From NCBI GenBank assembly GCA_018817245.1, contig JAHIUG010000100.1, positions 1-11,708 on the forward strand: DNA of 11,708 nt, in the 5' to 3' direction. A model generated the notes under the pieces. The model did not search any database. It saw only the letters and a program-made list of their open reading frames with translations, and was not told where the DNA came from. The position numbers were made by a program, and so were the translations under genes. The DNA is from Patescibacteria group bacterium (GTDB lineage Bacteria > Patescibacteriota > Patescibacteriia > 2-12-FULL-60-25). Positions 1-6,228 of this stretch are shown in pieces; positions within the stretch are counted from its first letter, which is position 1, and each line of letters starts with the position of its first letter.

Positions 1-1193
1 GCAAATTCCATATCCCGTTCATCATGCGCTGGCACAGCCATGATTGCTCCTGTTCCGTAACCGGACAAAACATAATCCGCAATCCAAATTGGAAGATGCT
101 CACCAGTTGCCGGATGCAACGCACGAACTCCCTTTAATTCAACGCCCGTCTTCTTTTTATCCTCCTGTCGTTCAATATCACTCTTCTTACGTGCAGCTTC
201 GCGATAATCCTGAACTTTCTTCGCGTTCTTAACCACGCCATCGATTAACCAGCGATCAACAAAAGCATGCTCAGGCGACAGCACAAGATAAGTTACGCCG
301 AACAAAGTATCCACTCTCGTTGTGAACACAGTTATGTTAGCTTCGATATCATTCTTATCCGCGCTCTGTCCTTCAACTGCGAAATCAATCGAAGCGCCTT
401 CTGATTTGCCGATCCAATTCTTTTGTTGAGTTTTTATCTTTTCCAAATAATCAACCGAATCCAAATCTTTAAGCAAACGTTCCGCATAAGCTGTAATACG
501 AATCATCCATTGCGATTTTTCACGTTTCTCAACTTTGCCACCACAGCGTTCGCAAACTCCGCCCTGCGCCTCTTCGTTTGCCAGCCCGATCTTACACGAC
601 GGGCACCAGTTAATTGTGGCTGAGGCTTTGTAAGCTAAACGCTTCTCATCAAGATATGCAACCACTGCTTTATCTCCCTGCTCTTTTATCTTGATTGGAA
701 TTACGAGCTCTGAAAGCGGACGAGCGCGATTTGTTTTCTCGTCAAAAAACGAATTGTAAAACTGCAAAAACATCCACTGAGTCCATTTGTAATATTTAGG
801 ATCAGTTGTATCTACCTCGCGCGACCAGTCAAAACCAAAACCCAAAGACTTTAATTGTCGTGTAAAATTCGCAATATTTTTCTTTGTAGCATCTTGCGGT
901 TTTATTTTATGCTTGATTGCAAAATTCTCCGTAGGAAGTCCGAACGCGTCCCAGCCAATTGGATATAAAACATTCTTTCCCTGCATGCGCTGCTTGCGCG
1001 TCATGATATCAATGGCAGTATATGAGCGCGGATGCCCAACGTGTAGACCTTCGCCAGATGGATATGGAAATTCGATCAAGCCGTAGAACTTGTCCTTCTT
1101 TTTAGCTGGATCTTGATCTTTAGCGTGGTAGATTCCATCCTTTTCCCAGCGGTCTTGCCACTTTTTCTCAATATCGTGATGTTTGTATTCCAT
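1..1193 (-). CDS. leuS: Leucyl-tRNA synthetase, N-terminal half (partial, runs off left edge)
   Basis: Class I aminoacyl-tRNA synthetase that charges tRNA-Leu in the cytoplasm. About 397 codons are visible, reading leftward from the ATG at 1193 with no in-frame stop to the window edge. The start is MEYKHHDIEKKWQDRWEKDG. The HIGH-type ATP motif is HVGH at residues 51-54 (GEGLHVGHPRSYTAIDIMTR), followed by GWDAFGLPTENFAI. Most LeuRS have PAEN at that place, so PTEN is a lineage variant. A zinc-knuckle segment (NWCPSC, then CERCGG) and QWMIRITAYAERLL follow. The CP1 editing domain begins at about residue 290, with TTRVDTLFGVTYLVLSPEH and, near the edge, GYGTGAIMAVPAHDERDMEF, the editing-site region. 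The C-terminal half with KMSKS lies outside the window. No clear Shine-Dalgarno precedes the start. Identification is firm from the motif order. Confidence 0.97.
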   Translation of the reverse strand, partial: MEYKHHDIEKKWQDRWEKDGIYHAKDQDPAKKKDKFYGLIEFPYPSGEGLHVGHPRSYTAIDIMTRKQRMQGKNVLYPIGWDAFGLPTENFAIKHKIKPQDATKKNIANFTRQLKSLGFGFDWSREVDTTDPKYYKWTQWMFLQFYNSFFDEKTNRARPLSELVIPIKIKEQGDKAVVAYLDEKRLAYKASATINWCPSCKIGLANEEAQGGVCERCGGKVEKREKSQWMIRITAYAERLLKDLDSVDYLEKIKTQQKNWIGKSEGASIDFAVEGQSADKNDIEANITVFTTRVDTLFGVTYLVLSPEHAFVDRWLIDGVVKNAKKVQDYREAARKKSDIERQEDKKKTGVELKGVRALHPATGEHLPIWIADYVLSGYGTGAIMAVPAHDERDMEF

Positions 1194-1235
1194 TGGAGTA
1201 GATTACCCATTTTTCAACTTATCCGCAATCCGAAA

Positions 1236-1257
1236 CACGTAACACATATCACGTAAC
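1236..1257. repeat. Short direct repeat in the leuS upstream spacer
   Basis: CACGTAAC occurs at 1236-1243 and again at 1250-1257, 14 bp apart, each followed by an A/C/T-rich ACATAT-like stretch. The pair lies between the leuS start and its upstream neighbour. It may be degenerate intergenic repeat DNA or a binding site. No convincing sigma-70 promoter for leuS could be picked from this spacer. Confidence 0.45.
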
Positions 1258-1277
1258 ATATCTGTAAAACATATTAC

Positions 1278-1306
1278 ACTGGTTCCCCGCCTTCGCGAGG
1301 ATGACA
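1278..1306. repeat. Palindromic short-repeat-like element
   Basis: The stretch ACTGGTTCCCCGCC, followed by TTCGCGAGGATGACAG, contains a compact hairpin: CCCCGC pairs with GCGAGG (one mismatch) around a CTTC loop. It resembles the GC-rich 'CCCGCCTTCGCGGG...ATGACA' palindromic repeats that are dispersed in many bacterial intergenic regions. It is much more GC-rich than the surrounding spacer. Only one copy is in this window, so membership of a dispersed family is inferred. Nearby, ATTCGTAC occurs twice between 1313 and 1340. Confidence 0.5.
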
Positions 1307-1351
1307 GAAAGAATTCGTACATTTCATATAAGATTCGTACTTTCGTAGGCC

Positions 1352-1406
1352 TAATAAAAAACCCGCCAGGGTTAGGAAGCACCTTGGCGAGTTATCGAGA
1401 CTTCTT
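1352..1406 (-). repeat. 3'-end module copy A (gene tail + terminator)
   Basis: This 55-bp stretch is nearly identical to 2544-2599. By hand alignment there are three substitutions and one single-base indel. It covers the codons K-K-S-R-stop of the upstream gene plus the intrinsic terminator. The second copy ends the neighbouring, unrelated NlpC/P60 gene. Confidence 0.9.
1356..1391 (-). terminator. Intrinsic terminator of the DUF4325 gene
   Basis: Read on the minus strand, a stem of about 10 bp (plus-strand arms 1362-1371 CCCGCCAGGG and 1382-1391 CCTTGGCGAG, with one mismatch and one G-T pair) encloses a 10-nt loop and is followed by six Ts. It starts right after the stop codon at 1392-1394. 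It separates the upstream gene from leuS. Confidence 0.88.
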
Positions 1407-2450
1407 TTTCTTGTTCGCTTCATTTTTTGCACGCACGACCATAAACCTAACACCTTCCGACATATTCTCTTCTTGTATGACTATGCTAGGATGCATATTT
1501 TGAAATACTCTATAAATTTCATCAACAAAAGCCTGCCCCACAATCGGCACTTTATCAAAATCAAGAAGAATTATTTTAAATTTTTCTAAACCGGAAAGAA
1601 TACGTCGAGCTTGTGAACGAGAAATATGCACGCCCCCCATAGTATAAAGCTTGACCCTAATTTCCGTTTTATCAAAACCGTAATTACCGTCATCTTCTAA
1701 ATTAGTATATTTTTTAAAGACATCATTAAGATGTAATTTTGATGTTGTATCAATTTCGAAAATAACACGTGTTCCGCGCTTGATGGTGGGTATATGTTTT
1801 ATATGAATGTCATTCTTTGAAATTGTTAAATAATACCCAAAGCTATCTAAAATAAACTTATCTGCGGATTTTGATGTAAAAAAAATTCCTTCACCGGAAT
1901 GAGACTTTGGCATGGTTGTAGTTTTCCCTTTAAGGAGATCCTGTATGGCTTGTATTTCAGAATCAAGTTTCTTTTTTTTCATTATATTTCGAAAAACACC
2001 GATGCCAGAATCCTCTACAACAAAAGTAAGTTTTTTATTGCGCAATGTAATCTCAACACCTATACGCTTTGATCTTGAATGCTCTATGGCATTATTAAAC
2101 ATCTCTGAAAAAGCAAAAGTAAAAATACTATGAATATTCTCTGGAAGATCTGTAAGCGCAAAAAAACTTTTTTCAATATCCATCAAAACATTATGCTCCT
2201 CAAGCGTTACATTTTTGTATTTTTTACAAAAAATACTTGGAATGACCTCTGGATGTGTTTGAGCATATAAAGAAGAAACATAAAAAGCAGTTCGGGTCTC
2301 CCCAATTTTAATAATCTTTTTATCACCGATCAATTCAGATAACAGCTGATGAAGATATTGACGAGAAACGCCAAACTTTAGAGAAAGTTCTTTGGTTGTG
2401 ATTTTCCCCTTCTTATTAGCTATTTCTAATATTTTTGCTTTATTTATCAT
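1392..2450 (-). CDS. Winged-HTH / GHKL ATPase / STAS-like DUF4325 regulator-like protein
   Basis: A 352-aa cytoplasmic protein with three parts. Residues 1-58 look like a winged helix-turn-helix (TTKELSLKFGVSRQYLHQLL). Residues about 85-235 carry a histidine-kinase-like GHKL ATPase: N-box SEMFNNAIEHS 115-125, G1 box DSGIG 147-151, glycine-rich G2 box HSGEGIFFTSK 184-194. No phospho-acceptor H-box or transmembrane segment is seen, so it is closer to RsbW/SpoIIAB-type ATPases than to a sensor kinase. Residues about 268-341 match the STAS-like DUF4325 pattern (ISRSQARRILSGLEKF, then LLDFDKVPIVGQAFVDEI). Family knowledge suggests a switch-type regulator that combines an anti-sigma-like ATPase with a STAS-like partner domain; the target is unknown. 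ATG at 2450 is preferred over an in-frame TTG at 2456, because the -10 box at 2461-2466 leaves almost no leader. AT-richer than its neighbours. Confidence 0.9.
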   Translation of the reverse strand: MINKAKILEIANKKGKITTKELSLKFGVSRQYLHQLLSELIGDKKIIKIGETRTAFYVSSLYAQTHPEVIPSIFCKKYKNVTLEEHNVLMDIEKSFFALTDLPENIHSIFTFAFSEMFNNAIEHSRSKRIGVEITLRNKKLTFVVEDSGIGVFRNIMKKKKLDSEIQAIQDLLKGKTTTMPKSHSGEGIFFTSKSADKFILDSFGYYLTISKNDIHIKHIPTIKRGTRVIFEIDTTSKLHLNDVFKKYTNLEDDGNYGFDKTEIRVKLYTMGGVHISRSQARRILSGLEKFKIILLDFDKVPIVGQAFVDEIYRVFQNMHPSIVIQEENMSEGVRFMVVRAKNEANKKKKSR

Positions 2451-2460
2451 AAACAAGTGT

Positions 2461-2501
2461 ATTGTAAACTAATCTAGATTCAATTGTCAAGTAATTGTCA
2501 A
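2461..2501 (-). promoter_or_regulatory. Promoter of the DUF4325 gene, with tandem TTGACA and palindrome
   Basis: On the minus strand, TTGACA (2485-2490) and TACAAT (2461-2466) are separated by 18 bp. This predicts a start about 3-4 nt before the ATG at 2450, that is, a near-leaderless transcript. No Shine-Dalgarno is present. A second TTGACA lies 11 bp further upstream (2496-2501), one helical turn away, within a tandem TTGACAATT repeat. Between -35 and -10 sits a perfect 10-bp palindrome, AATCTAGATT (2471-2480), a good operator candidate, possibly for the protein's own HTH. Confidence 0.75.
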
Positions 2502-2543
2502 GTAATCTAAAAACTTGTTAATCTCTCAATCCCTGCTTCAATT

Positions 2544-2599
2544 TAATAAAAAACCCGCCAGGGTTAAGAAACACCTTGGCGGGATTATCGAGACTTCTT
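2544..2599 (-). repeat. 3'-end module copy B (gene tail + terminator)
   Basis: Second copy of the 55-56 bp module also found at 1352-1406. It includes the codons AAG AAG TCT CGA TAA and the whole terminator. Its stem is perfect where copy A has a mismatch. Confidence 0.9.
2548..2583 (-). terminator. Intrinsic terminator of the NlpC/P60 gene
   Basis: Minus-strand hairpin with plus-strand arms 2554-2563 (CCCGCCAGGG) and 2574-2583 (CCTTGGCGGG). All 10 positions pair, one as G-T, around a 10-nt loop, with a run of six Ts after it. One base separates the stem from the stop codon at 2585-2587. Confidence 0.9.
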
Positions 2600-3262
2600 A
2601 TGCTTATCCTTCTTTCGAAGGTGTGCTTGAAGCATGAAGAAGATACAGTCTGAGCTATCGATCTCTTTTGTACCTTCTGGCCAGCTCAATGTAACCAGCT
2701 GTCTTCCAGGAAGCAATACGGAAGAGACACCTCGAAATCTTGCCTTCGAACCAAGAAATAAATCTGTGGGATCTTCAGACACTCCCCGGGACTTGTTATT
2801 GGCATGGATTACGGTATTTTTTCCAGCAACAATCCCCACATGGCCGATTCCCCTTTTTGGACCGTCATCGTAAAAATTAAAGAAACCAGATCTAAAAATC
2901 AAATCGCCCATTCTTGCCTGCTCGAGAGCGCAAGAATTTATCCAAGTGACTTTCCTCTGCTGGACTGCCAATCTTGGCAACCAAGCCCCCAACTGTGCGT
3001 ACACCCACTTGGTGAATGTTGAGCAGTCAAACACTCTTTCTTTTGCTGTTGCAAACCGAGTACCGCGTTTGTACTGAGCTCGACCAATCATGCTCCGGGC
3101 AATCCTTACTACATTTGCAGGTACCACCTGGCTACTAACTTTGAAACCCAGCTCTATCAAGCAATCCTCAATCTGTTTTATTGAGATATCTCCTACGAGT
3201 TCGTAAGATAGCCCTTCAAGATCTACCAAACATCTATTCCCCGCAGCTCGAAAATTCAACAT
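2585..3262 (-). CDS. NlpC/P60-family cysteine peptidase
   Basis: A 225-aa protein whose central and C-terminal part matches the NlpC/P60 papain-like fold. Catalytic Cys80 is in RVFDCSTFTKWVYAQLG, His141 in GIGHVGIV, and the third polar residue is probably His153 in VIHANN. The GDLIFRSG strand before the His is also typical. Family members usually cleave gamma-D-Glu/diamino-acid bonds in peptidoglycan. There is no signal peptide or membrane segment, so the protein either acts inside the cell, leaves by a non-Sec route, or has another amide substrate. The N-terminal 50 residues are not recognised. ATG 3262 is chosen over an in-frame TTG at 3325 because AAGGAGG lies just upstream, and the TTG lies inside the predicted -35 box. 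The last residues HKKSR belong to the shared 3' module. It is transcribed divergently from the exporter operon. Confidence 0.9.
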   Translation of the reverse strand: MLNFRAAGNRCLVDLEGLSYELVGDISIKQIEDCLIELGFKVSSQVVPANVVRIARSMIGRAQYKRGTRFATAKERVFDCSTFTKWVYAQLGAWLPRLAVQQRKVTWINSCALEQARMGDLIFRSGFFNFYDDGPKRGIGHVGIVAGKNTVIHANNKSRGVSEDPTDLFLGSKARFRGVSSVLLPGRQLVTLSWPEGTKEIDSSDCIFFMLQAHLRKKDKHKKSR

Positions 3263-3267
3263 ATCTC

Positions 3268-3274
3268 CCTCCTT
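3268..3274 (-). promoter_or_regulatory. Strong ribosome binding site that fixes the NlpC/P60 start
   Basis: AAGGAGG on the minus strand ends 5 nt before the ATG at 3262. Most genes in this window lack such a site, so this start is well supported. Confidence 0.85.
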
Positions 3275-3296
3275 GTGAATGAACATTTGTACTCGA

Positions 3297-3325
3297 AAGC
3301 TACCACAATTTTGACTTTTTGTCAA
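3297..3325 (-). promoter_or_regulatory. Promoter of the NlpC/P60 gene
   Basis: TTGACA (3320-3325), a 17-bp spacer, then TAGCTT (3297-3302) preceded by TGG, an extended -10. The -35 box is one arm of the interrupted palindrome TTGAC-TTTTT-GTCAA (3311-3325), a possible operator in the divergent intergenic region. Confidence 0.7.
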
Positions 3326-3340
3326 TCCGCGCTCCTTGAT

Positions 3341-3369
3341 TTGAAAAATTACTGCTTAGATGCTAGATT
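3341..3369 (+). promoter_or_regulatory. Candidate promoter of the AbrB-exporter operon
   Basis: TTGAAA (3341-3346), a 17-bp spacer and TAGATT (3364-3369) preceded by TGC, an extended -10. This places the transcript start about 13 nt before the ATG at 3389. No Shine-Dalgarno is seen in the short leader. Confidence 0.55.
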
Positions 3370-3388
3370 TCATACAAATCATACTTAT

Positions 3389-3634
3389 ATGAAAAAGAAC
3401 AAGAACCTCTCATTAGAACCAGATTTCATTGGTACAACTGTTGTCGGAGAACGTGGGCAAGTTGTTGTCCCTAAAAAAGTCCGCGACCAATTAAATCTAA
3501 AACCAGGCACTCGCCTATTAGTTTTTACCCACCTTGGCGGCTCAGTTATAATGATGCCTGTAGAACAAATGCATGACGTAATGAAAGGAATGACTAAACA
3601 GATGAGCACTATTCAGAAAGCGCTGAACAAATAA
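3389..3634 (+). CDS. AbrB/SpoVT-type DNA-binding protein
   Basis: An 81-aa protein with a swapped-hairpin AbrB/MazE/SpoVT domain at residues about 14-58: TTVVGERGQVVVPKKVRDQL, then NLKPGTRLLVF. The GxVxxPxxxRxxLxLKPG core is clear. Residues 60-81 form a Met/Lys-rich helix that could aid oligomerisation. Such domains bind DNA as dimers, as MazE-like antitoxins or as stand-alone regulators. No toxin gene is adjacent. The next gene, one base downstream, is the exporter adaptor, so the likely role is autoregulation of the operon. ATG 3389 is chosen because the in-frame extension upstream to 3275 crosses the divergent promoter region and does not resemble the family. Confidence 0.88.
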   Translation: MKKNKNLSLEPDFIGTTVVGERGQVVVPKKVRDQLNLKPGTRLLVFTHLGGSVIMMPVEQMHDVMKGMTKQMSTIQKALNK

Positions 3635-3635
3635 T

Positions 3636-5474
3636 ATGGAAATACCAAAATTTTTACGCAAGAAGAAGTTCTACGTTACAACCGGAATAATCGTGGTTGT
3701 GATCATTATCATCGCGTTCGTGACAGGTGGAGAAAAAAAACCCGAATACGAAACAGCTGAAGTCGAAAGACGAGACCTGGTTCAAACTGTTGAAGTAACC
3801 GGTGAAATCAAACCTGCTTCCCGTATAAATCTGTCCTTTAAAAACGGAGGAACTTTAAATACCTTAAATGTTAAAGTCGGAGATCAGGTAAAACAGGGAT
3901 ACGTGCTCGCTGACCTGAAAGACAATGACATTATGTATGCCGCACGCAGTGCTGAAGCTGCTCTTGCTGTTGCGGTCGCGAACTTAGAAGCCAAGCTGGC
4001 AGGTGAAACGCCGGAAGTGATTCGTGTTGCTGAGACAGACGTTGAAAAAGCACAAGCCACTTACAATAAGGCGCTGTCTGATCTTGAATCAGCCAAACTG
4101 ACAACGGCAGATGACACAAGCATAGCCAAACAAAACGTTCAAACCGCAAAAAACAATCTGGAAAATCAGGAGGCCATCCAGGCTCAAACCGTGCAAAACG
4201 CTTATGACACCGCCCGCGCCCAGCTATTAACCGCGCTCGGTCCTCTACAAACCGGCCTTACGGATGGCGATCAAATCATCGGCGTTGATGATAGTGCGTC
4301 TAACCAAACTTATAAAAATGTTTTGGGTATTTTAGAAACAGGCTCTATTGAACGAGCCAAAGATTCGTACAAAGACGCAAAGGCTGCAAAAACTGCGGCT
4401 GAAAACGCGGCGTCAGCTCTAAAATCCGATTCATCAAACCAAGATATTCAAACAGCCGGGGAACTTTTGATTTCAGCAATCAACAAGATACAAGCCTATT
4501 TAACTGATGTTCAAAAAGTATTGGCTGCTACTATTCCTTCGCAGTATTTCTCAGCCTCAGAGCTGGAAACTAAAAAAACTTCCATTGACACAGATCGAGT
4601 CAATGTTTCTACGCAGTACACAACGGTTCTGTCGGCTATGCAATCAACAACCAATGCCGAACTCGCCAGCATAGAAACGATTCAACAACTTGAAGACGCC
4701 TATCAGTCAACCCTTACGAAACTTGAAACCGCAAAGACAAACGCCATCACAGGAATACTGACCGCGGAAACAGATGTTGAAATTAAAAAAGCCGCGCTCA
4801 TAGCTACACAAGCTTCGCTTCAGCTTAAAGAAACCGGACCGCGAGCAGTTGACGTTGCCAATCTCCGCGCTTCTATCCAGCAAGCACGAGCAAATTATGA
4901 AAAAGCACTAAACGACGTTAAAGCTCAACAAATTACAGCACCGGTAGACGGAACAATCGCCGAAATAAACCCGGATTTAGGAGAGCGCGTAACGGCTAAC
5001 GAGATCGTAATCACCATGGTAGGAACCGATGAATATGATATTGAAGCTTTGGTGCCGGAAGCGGATATAGCCAAAATTGAAATCGGACAAACGGCTGAAA
5101 TCACACTTGATGCATACGGTGACGACATCCTGTTCGAAGGAATTGTCACGGCAGAAAATCCTGATCAAACATTAGTGCAGGAAGCCGTGTATTACATCGC
5201 ACGCGTTCAAATCAAGCCTAACGGCAAAGATATCAAACCCGGCATGACTGCAAATGTGACTATAAAAACCGGTGAAAGTCTAAACACGCTGGTCATTCCT
5301 GTGCGCGGTGTGAGAACGCAACCCGACGGAACCAAAACTGTGCGAATTCTTAAAAATGAAGAGCCCGTACTAACCAAAGTAGAGCTTGGCTTAAGGGGTG
5401 ACGAGGGACGAGTCGAGGTATTGGAAGGCCTGGAACAAAGCAATCTAATTATCGTTGGTGAAACAACGCCTTGA
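3636..5474 (+). CDS. HlyD/MacA-type membrane-fusion (adaptor) subunit of an ABC exporter
   Basis: A 612-aa adaptor anchored by one N-terminal transmembrane helix (residues about 12-30, VTTGIIVVVIIIIAFVTGG) after a basic cytoplasmic start. The first half of the lipoyl/barrel-sandwich domain is about 45-97 (VEVTGEIKPASRINLSF, VKVGDQVKQGYVLADLKD). A long alanine-rich, mostly helical coiled-coil region spans about 98-425. The second lipoyl half starts near 431 (ITAPVDGTIAEINPDLGERV), followed by beta-barrel and membrane-proximal domains to the C-terminus (IKPGMTANVTI, LVIPVRGVR). MacA-like adaptors are usually below 450 aa; the excess is all in the helical region. A HlyD-type motif appears in both halves (LAGETPEVIRVAETDVEKAQ and LKETGPRAVDVANLRASIQQ), which suggests duplication. 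In a single-membrane cell it would act as YknX does, outside the cytoplasmic membrane. One base separates it from the gene before. Confidence 0.93.
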   Translation: MEIPKFLRKKKFYVTTGIIVVVIIIIAFVTGGEKKPEYETAEVERRDLVQTVEVTGEIKPASRINLSFKNGGTLNTLNVKVGDQVKQGYVLADLKDNDIMYAARSAEAALAVAVANLEAKLAGETPEVIRVAETDVEKAQATYNKALSDLESAKLTTADDTSIAKQNVQTAKNNLENQEAIQAQTVQNAYDTARAQLLTALGPLQTGLTDGDQIIGVDDSASNQTYKNVLGILETGSIERAKDSYKDAKAAKTAAENAASALKSDSSNQDIQTAGELLISAINKIQAYLTDVQKVLAATIPSQYFSASELETKKTSIDTDRVNVSTQYTTVLSAMQSTTNAELASIETIQQLEDAYQSTLTKLETAKTNAITGILTAETDVEIKKAALIATQASLQLKETGPRAVDVANLRASIQQARANYEKALNDVKAQQITAPVDGTIAEINPDLGERVTANEIVITMVGTDEYDIEALVPEADIAKIEIGQTAEITLDAYGDDILFEGIVTAENPDQTLVQEAVYYIARVQIKPNGKDIKPGMTANVTIKTGESLNTLVIPVRGVRTQPDGTKTVRILKNEEPVLTKVELGLRGDEGRVEVLEGLEQSNLIIVGETTP

Positions 5475-5485
5475 CGTTAAATCAA

Positions 5486-6226
5486 ATGACTACAAAAAAA
5501 TCCTCACCGTTGATAAAAGCGGTTGATCTAAAAAAACAATACGAAAACGACGGTGTAGTGACCCCGGTCTTGCATGGGTTGAATTTTGAAATCAATGAAG
5601 GAGAATTTATTGCCATAATGGGACCGTCAGGATCAGGGAAATCCACGCTCATGCACATCCTTGGTTTTTTGGATGTACCAACCGGAGGAAAATTTTATTT
5701 TGAGGGACGAGATGTTTCAGAATTGGAAGAAACAGAACTTGCAAAAATGCGCGGAGAAAAAGTTGGCTTCGTATTCCAGATGTTTCATCTGCTCCCAAAA
5801 ACCAGTGTGCTGGAGAATGTAAAACTGCCACTCCTGTATTCGGATGTTCCAATCTCAAAACGCAACTCCATGGCAAAGGCGGTGATTAAGTCTGTAGGTC
5901 TTGAACATCGAACAAAAAACCTGTCTAATCAGCTTTCTGGTGGAGAACGTCAGCGTGTGGCTATTGCCCGTGCACTCATTAGAAATCCGTCCATCATCTT
6001 CGCTGATGAGCCGACCGGAAATCTGGATTCAAAAACAGGCGATCAGGTTATGGAGCTGATCGAAGATCTGCATGAAAAGGAAGGTCATACGATCGTGCTT
6101 GTTACTCACGAAACTTACACGGCAGAACACGCACAAAGAATAATCAAAATTAAAGACGGTCTTATAGAATCCGACAAACCGGTGACAAATAGACGCAGCA
6201 CAAGAAAAGAACATTTTCACAAATAG
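5486..6226 (+). CDS. MacB/LolD-type ABC transporter ATPase
   Basis: A 246-aa nucleotide-binding subunit that drives the two permeases encoded after it. All ABC motifs are present: Walker A GPSGSGKST (46-54), Q-loop VFQMFHLLP with Gln98, signature LSGGERQRVAIARAL (150-164), Walker B IIFADEP (170-176), D-loop GNLDS and switch His208 in VTHE. The order and the text TGNLDSKTG are typical of the MacB/LolD/FtsE group. The start is uncertain: an in-frame TTG at 5471 overlaps the adaptor stop (TGA 5472-5474), while ATG 5486 starts 12 nt after it. Neither has a clear Shine-Dalgarno, and translational coupling is likely. ATG 5486 is chosen because family proteins begin close to the conserved VDLKKQY strand. 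Confidence 0.95.
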   Translation: MTTKKSSPLIKAVDLKKQYENDGVVTPVLHGLNFEINEGEFIAIMGPSGSGKSTLMHILGFLDVPTGGKFYFEGRDVSELEETELAKMRGEKVGFVFQMFHLLPKTSVLENVKLPLLYSDVPISKRNSMAKAVIKSVGLEHRTKNLSNQLSGGERQRVAIARALIRNPSIIFADEPTGNLDSKTGDQVMELIEDLHEKEGHTIVLVTHETYTAEHAQRIIKIKDGLIESDKPVTNRRSTRKEHFHK

Positions 6227-6228
6227 TC

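Noticed and set aside
1352..2599. Integron attC-like sites at the shared gene ends
   Set aside because: GTTAGGA and GTTAAGA occur in the repeats, but they sit in the loop of an intrinsic terminator, do not match the GTTRRRY/RYYYAAC pairing, and no integrase is present.
3275..3388. N-terminal extension of the AbrB-like protein
   Set aside because: The extension crosses the divergent promoters and does not resemble the family, whose domain fits the start at 3389.
3389..3634. AbrB-like protein as an antitoxin of a toxin-antitoxin pair
   Set aside because: The MazE-like fold allows it, but the neighbours are an exporter adaptor and an NlpC/P60 enzyme; no PemK, PIN or other toxin gene is adjacent.
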